Position numbers and translations under genes: made by a program
Shown: one piece after another, positions 5,947 to 8,098 of the stretch
How the letters are laid out: each line of letters opens with the position of its first letter
How positions within the stretch are numbered: position 1 is the first letter of the stretch
Source of the DNA: Anaerolineae bacterium
Lineage (GTDB): Bacteria; Chloroflexota; Anaerolineae; Aggregatilineales; UBA2796
NCBI GenBank assembly: GCA_020851855.1
Contig: JADZBY010000673.1
Span: 1-8,098 of the forward strand
Reading direction: 5' to 3'
DNA: 8,098 bases
The notes under the pieces: model-generated
What the model saw: the letters and a program-made list of their open reading frames with translations, nothing else
Database searches by the model: none
Told to the model about the DNA's origin: nothing

Positions 5947-7899
5947 ATGGCCACCCTGACACCGACCGCGCCGCCAAACTCGCTCCGGGCGCGCTGGCGG
6001 GCCTTCCGCAGCACGAAGGCATGGCAGCGGGCCATCCGCCACTCCATGAGTTACTTCGTCCTGGCGCTCGGCGCGGCGTTTATGCTGTTTCCGATGCTGT
6101 GGATGATCTCGTCCAGCCTGAAGCCGCAATGGCAGATCTTCACCCAGCCGCCGATCTGGATTCCGCAGCACTGGGAAGAGGTGCGAGCGGGCAATACGAA
6201 CCGCACCATCAACCTGTGGGAAGTGCAGCACGAGGGCGAAACGCGCACGGTGATGGAGATCGGCGTGCGCAAGTACACCACCGTGCTGGACGCCGCCCGG
6301 CTGGCCAATCCCATCGCCGCGCCGACCGCCGAATTGAGCGACGCGGCGGCGACCAGCGTCGATGGCTTCACGCTGAACGTGCGCCAGTGGACGCGCGACG
6401 GCCAAACCAGCGACGTGGTGGCGCTGGCGCGCGGCGAAAACGATACGCTCATCGTGGCCGACGTGCAGAATGTGCTCGGCGCGGCGCTGCGTATGCCACT
6501 CGACGAGGTGAACGGCGGCGCACGCGCCAGCATCACGGTGGCGGGCGCGGATGTTCGCGGGCGCGAAGTCGAGACGGACGGCGGGCCGGTGCAGATCATC
6601 CCCATCGGGCCGGAATCACAGCTGACCGTCGTCGCGTCGCCGGATGTGGCGTCGTCGGCGCTGCTCACCACCACGGAAGGCATCGAGGACGCCGGTTTTG
6701 CGCCCATCGGGGAGACGGAACTGCCGCTGGTGACCATTCCGGGCCAGGCGGGCGAGTACATCCTGCTCGTCAAGGACTCGTGGCAGCCGGTCATCAACGA
6801 GGACGAGTTCGACGCGAACGTGTTCGTGGCCGAGCGGACAGCGCTGGGCGACCAGGGGCCGATTGCGGTCAACAGCGTGACGGTTCAGGGCGCGATGTAT
6901 ACGCCGGAGACGGGCGATCCGTTCCCGGTGGCGATCCTGATCAGCGGCACGCAGCGCAGCGCCGTGATCCCGGTCGACAAGGCGGCGAGCCTGCGGCTGG
7001 CCGGGCTAGGTGGCCTGACGACGGCGCGCGGCGACCAGCTGGAGCGCATCCCGTTCCGCGTGCAGGACGGCTTCAGCGAGGGGGGCGAGACGCATTCCGT
7101 CGCGCTGGTGGGCGAGCCGCGCGAGATGGCGCTCGTCGTCCCGGCGTCCGTGGTGAACGAGGCGTTTGACGTTAACCCGGCGGACCTGAAACGGGCCATG
7201 TACCCGGAATTGCGCTTCGAGGGCTATCGCGAGGCGCTTCAGACGAAGGTGGGCGAGACGTATTTCCCGACCTTCTTCCGCAACTCGTTCATCCTGGTGG
7301 CGTTGAACACCATCGGGCACGTGCTGTCGTGCGTGGTGGTGGCCTATGCTTTTGCGCGGCTGCGCGCGCCGGGCAAGAACTTCTTCTTCGTGGTCCTGCT
7401 GGGCACGATGATGCTGCCTTACCCGGTGACGCTCGTGCCGGTGTACGAGATTTTCCGCGACCTGAACATGGTGAACACGCTCTGGCCGCTGTTCATCCGG
7501 TCGTTCTTCGGGAATGCGTTCCTAATCTTCATGCTGCGCCAGTTCTTTTCCAGCATCCCGCGTGAGCTGGAAGAGGCGGCGCGCATCGACGGGGCCAGCG
7601 CGGTGCAGATCATCGCGCGCGTGATCGTGCCGCTGAGCAAACCGGCCATCGCCACGGTGATCATCTTCACCTTCTGGTGGACGTGGAACAGCTTCCTAGA
7701 GCCGTTCATCTACCTGAGCAGCCCGGAGCTGTTCCCGGTATCGGTCGGCCTGAACTTCTTCAAGGACCAGTACGGCACGATATTCTATGACCGGATGATG
7801 GCCGCCTCGGTGCTGAGCATGATCCCGATGGTCGTGATCTTCTTCTTTGCCCAGCGCTATTTCATCGAGGGCATCCAGTTGACCGGGATGAAGGGATAG
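5947..7899 (+). CDS. MalG-like sugar ABC transporter permease with a giant first extracytoplasmic loop
   Basis: The protein has 650 residues against about 270-300 for the family. The first membrane segment is at about residues 34-56, followed by the usual loop start SSSLKPQWQIFTQPPIWIP (55-73). Then about 340 extra residues (about 77-415) intervene before the family pattern resumes at FEGYREAL (424-431). Membrane segments follow near 445-468, 478-500, 512-531, 568-588 and 618-638. The EAA loop EEAARIDGASAVQII (542-556) and VP (561-562) are intact, so the channel half looks functional. The insert is rich in V, A, T, D, E and G, has no cysteine or strong hydrophobic segment, and contains six hairpin-like modules with turn glycines at 106, 163, 221, 266, 334 and 389. 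It continues the same frame and codon style, so frameshift or misassembly is unlikely. GAGGTG (5932-5937) is the ribosome binding site, inside the end of the upstream gene. Confidence 0.93.
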   Translation: MATLTPTAPPNSLRARWRAFRSTKAWQRAIRHSMSYFVLALGAAFMLFPMLWMISSSLKPQWQIFTQPPIWIPQHWEEVRAGNTNRTINLWEVQHEGETRTVMEIGVRKYTTVLDAARLANPIAAPTAELSDAAATSVDGFTLNVRQWTRDGQTSDVVALARGENDTLIVADVQNVLGAALRMPLDEVNGGARASITVAGADVRGREVETDGGPVQIIPIGPESQLTVVASPDVASSALLTTTEGIEDAGFAPIGETELPLVTIPGQAGEYILLVKDSWQPVINEDEFDANVFVAERTALGDQGPIAVNSVTVQGAMYTPETGDPFPVAILISGTQRSAVIPVDKAASLRLAGLGGLTTARGDQLERIPFRVQDGFSEGGETHSVALVGEPREMALVVPASVVNEAFDVNPADLKRAMYPELRFEGYREALQTKVGETYFPTFFRNSFILVALNTIGHVLSCVVVAYAFARLRAPGKNFFFVVLLGTMMLPYPVTLVPVYEIFRDLNMVNTLWPLFIRSFFGNAFLIFMLRQFFSSIPRELEEAARIDGASAVQIIARVIVPLSKPAIATVIIFTFWWTWNSFLEPFIYLSSPELFPVSVGLNFFKDQYGTIFYDRMMAASVLSMIPMVVIFFFAQRYFIEGIQLTGMKG

Positions 7900-7904
7900 A
7901 GAAG

Positions 7905-7952
7905 CCTCACGCCCGGCCCCTGTCTAACGTGGAGAGGGGTCAGGGGGTGAGG
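7905..7952. repeat. Fold-back repeat just after the last permease stop
   Basis: CCTCACGCCCGGCCCCT (7905-7921) faces AGGGGTCAGGGGGTGAGG (7935-7952), imperfectly inverted around 13 bases. Its arms belong to the same family as 2713-2856 and 4599-4680. It starts 6 bases after the TAG and may stop transcription or protect the mRNA end, though no T-run follows. Confidence 0.7.
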
Positions 7953-7961
7953 TGCAGGCCC

Positions 7962-8070
7962 GCCCGGCGCTGAAGCGACCGGGCTGAAGGTACGAAGCCC
8001 TTCGGGCTACAGACACCTTTTTCAGCCCGCCAGGGCTTGGTGACCTCAGCCCCGTGCTTCAGCGCGGGGC
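7962..8070. repeat. Second-family fold-back repeat with GCGCTGAAGC arms
   Basis: GCGCTGAAGC followed by GGGCTGA on the left (7968-7987) is inverted on the right as TCAGCCCCGTGCTTCAGCGC (8046-8065). Inside lie AGCCC-TTC-GGGCT (7996-8008) and TTCAGCCCGCCAGGGCTTGG (8021-8040), which mirror the left arm further. The 109-bp unit has no coding signs. It is a different family from the CCTCACCCC elements and probably a dispersed repeat. The remaining 28 bases to the window end show nothing I can name. Confidence 0.7.
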
Positions 8071-8098
8071 GTTGCGGACCACGCTCGAAGCGATTGCC

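Noticed and set aside
4603..6405. 600-residue minus-strand open frame
   Set aside because: It crosses the repeat array and lies opposite the permease genes. Its C-terminal part is a translation of the repeats, with periodic proline-rich segments, and the rest is R/H/Q-rich antisense.
5202..7169. 655-residue plus-strand open frame overlapping both permeases
   Set aside because: Arginine- and glycine-rich shadow in another frame of high-GC genes. The permease frames carry membrane segments and EAA motifs; this one carries none.
5947..7899. Fusion or frameshift explaining the long permease
   Set aside because: The insert continues the same frame, codon style and GC level, and lies inside one loop with the family sequence resuming after it. 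No separate start signals or hydrophobic anchor are seen within.

Overview
The window is GC-rich and looks like a chromosomal stretch of a free-living bacterium. Gene style, a TTG start on typA, a MalF/MalG-type sugar importer without a nearby ATPase gene, and dense fold-back intergenic repeats (GTAGGGGCG and CCTCACCCCC families) fit Chloroflexota, probably Anaerolineae-like. This is an inference from general familiarity, not from a search.

Layout from left to right. Positions 1-175 hold the 5' end of a minus-strand gene for an unrecognised membrane-type protein. A promoter with TTGACA and an overlapping TTTAG...CTAAA palindrome precede it. Positions 286-565 are non-coding: a 73-bp tandem array with a hairpin at each unit junction. 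A minus-strand terminator (616-648) closes typA/bipA (676-2535, minus), a ribosome-associated GTPase gene with its own extended -10 promoter near 2569.

Positions 2575-3234 are about 660 bases without a gene. They hold a long fold-back repeat, then four related GACA-containing boxes in two pairs, and a clear sigma70-type promoter whose -10 lies inside a 7-2-7 palindrome. This promoter probably drives the sugar transport genes: a secreted family 1 solute-binding protein (3235-4584), a MalF-like permease (5035-5943) and a MalG-like permease (5947-7899). Between the binding protein and the permeases lie 450 bases with a 127-129 bp tandem repeat array and a strong plus-strand terminator. Such an arrangement should give more binding protein than channel. 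Two more fold-back repeats follow the last permease.

The most unusual item is the MalG-like permease. It is 650 residues, more than twice the usual length, because about 340 residues are inserted in frame in the first extracytoplasmic loop. I read six degenerate beta-hairpin-like modules there, spaced roughly 45-68 residues. The partner binding protein has no lipobox, so one hypothesis is that the inserted domain docks or retains it. The nucleotide-binding subunit is not in this window, and the sugar transported cannot be told from sequence alone.
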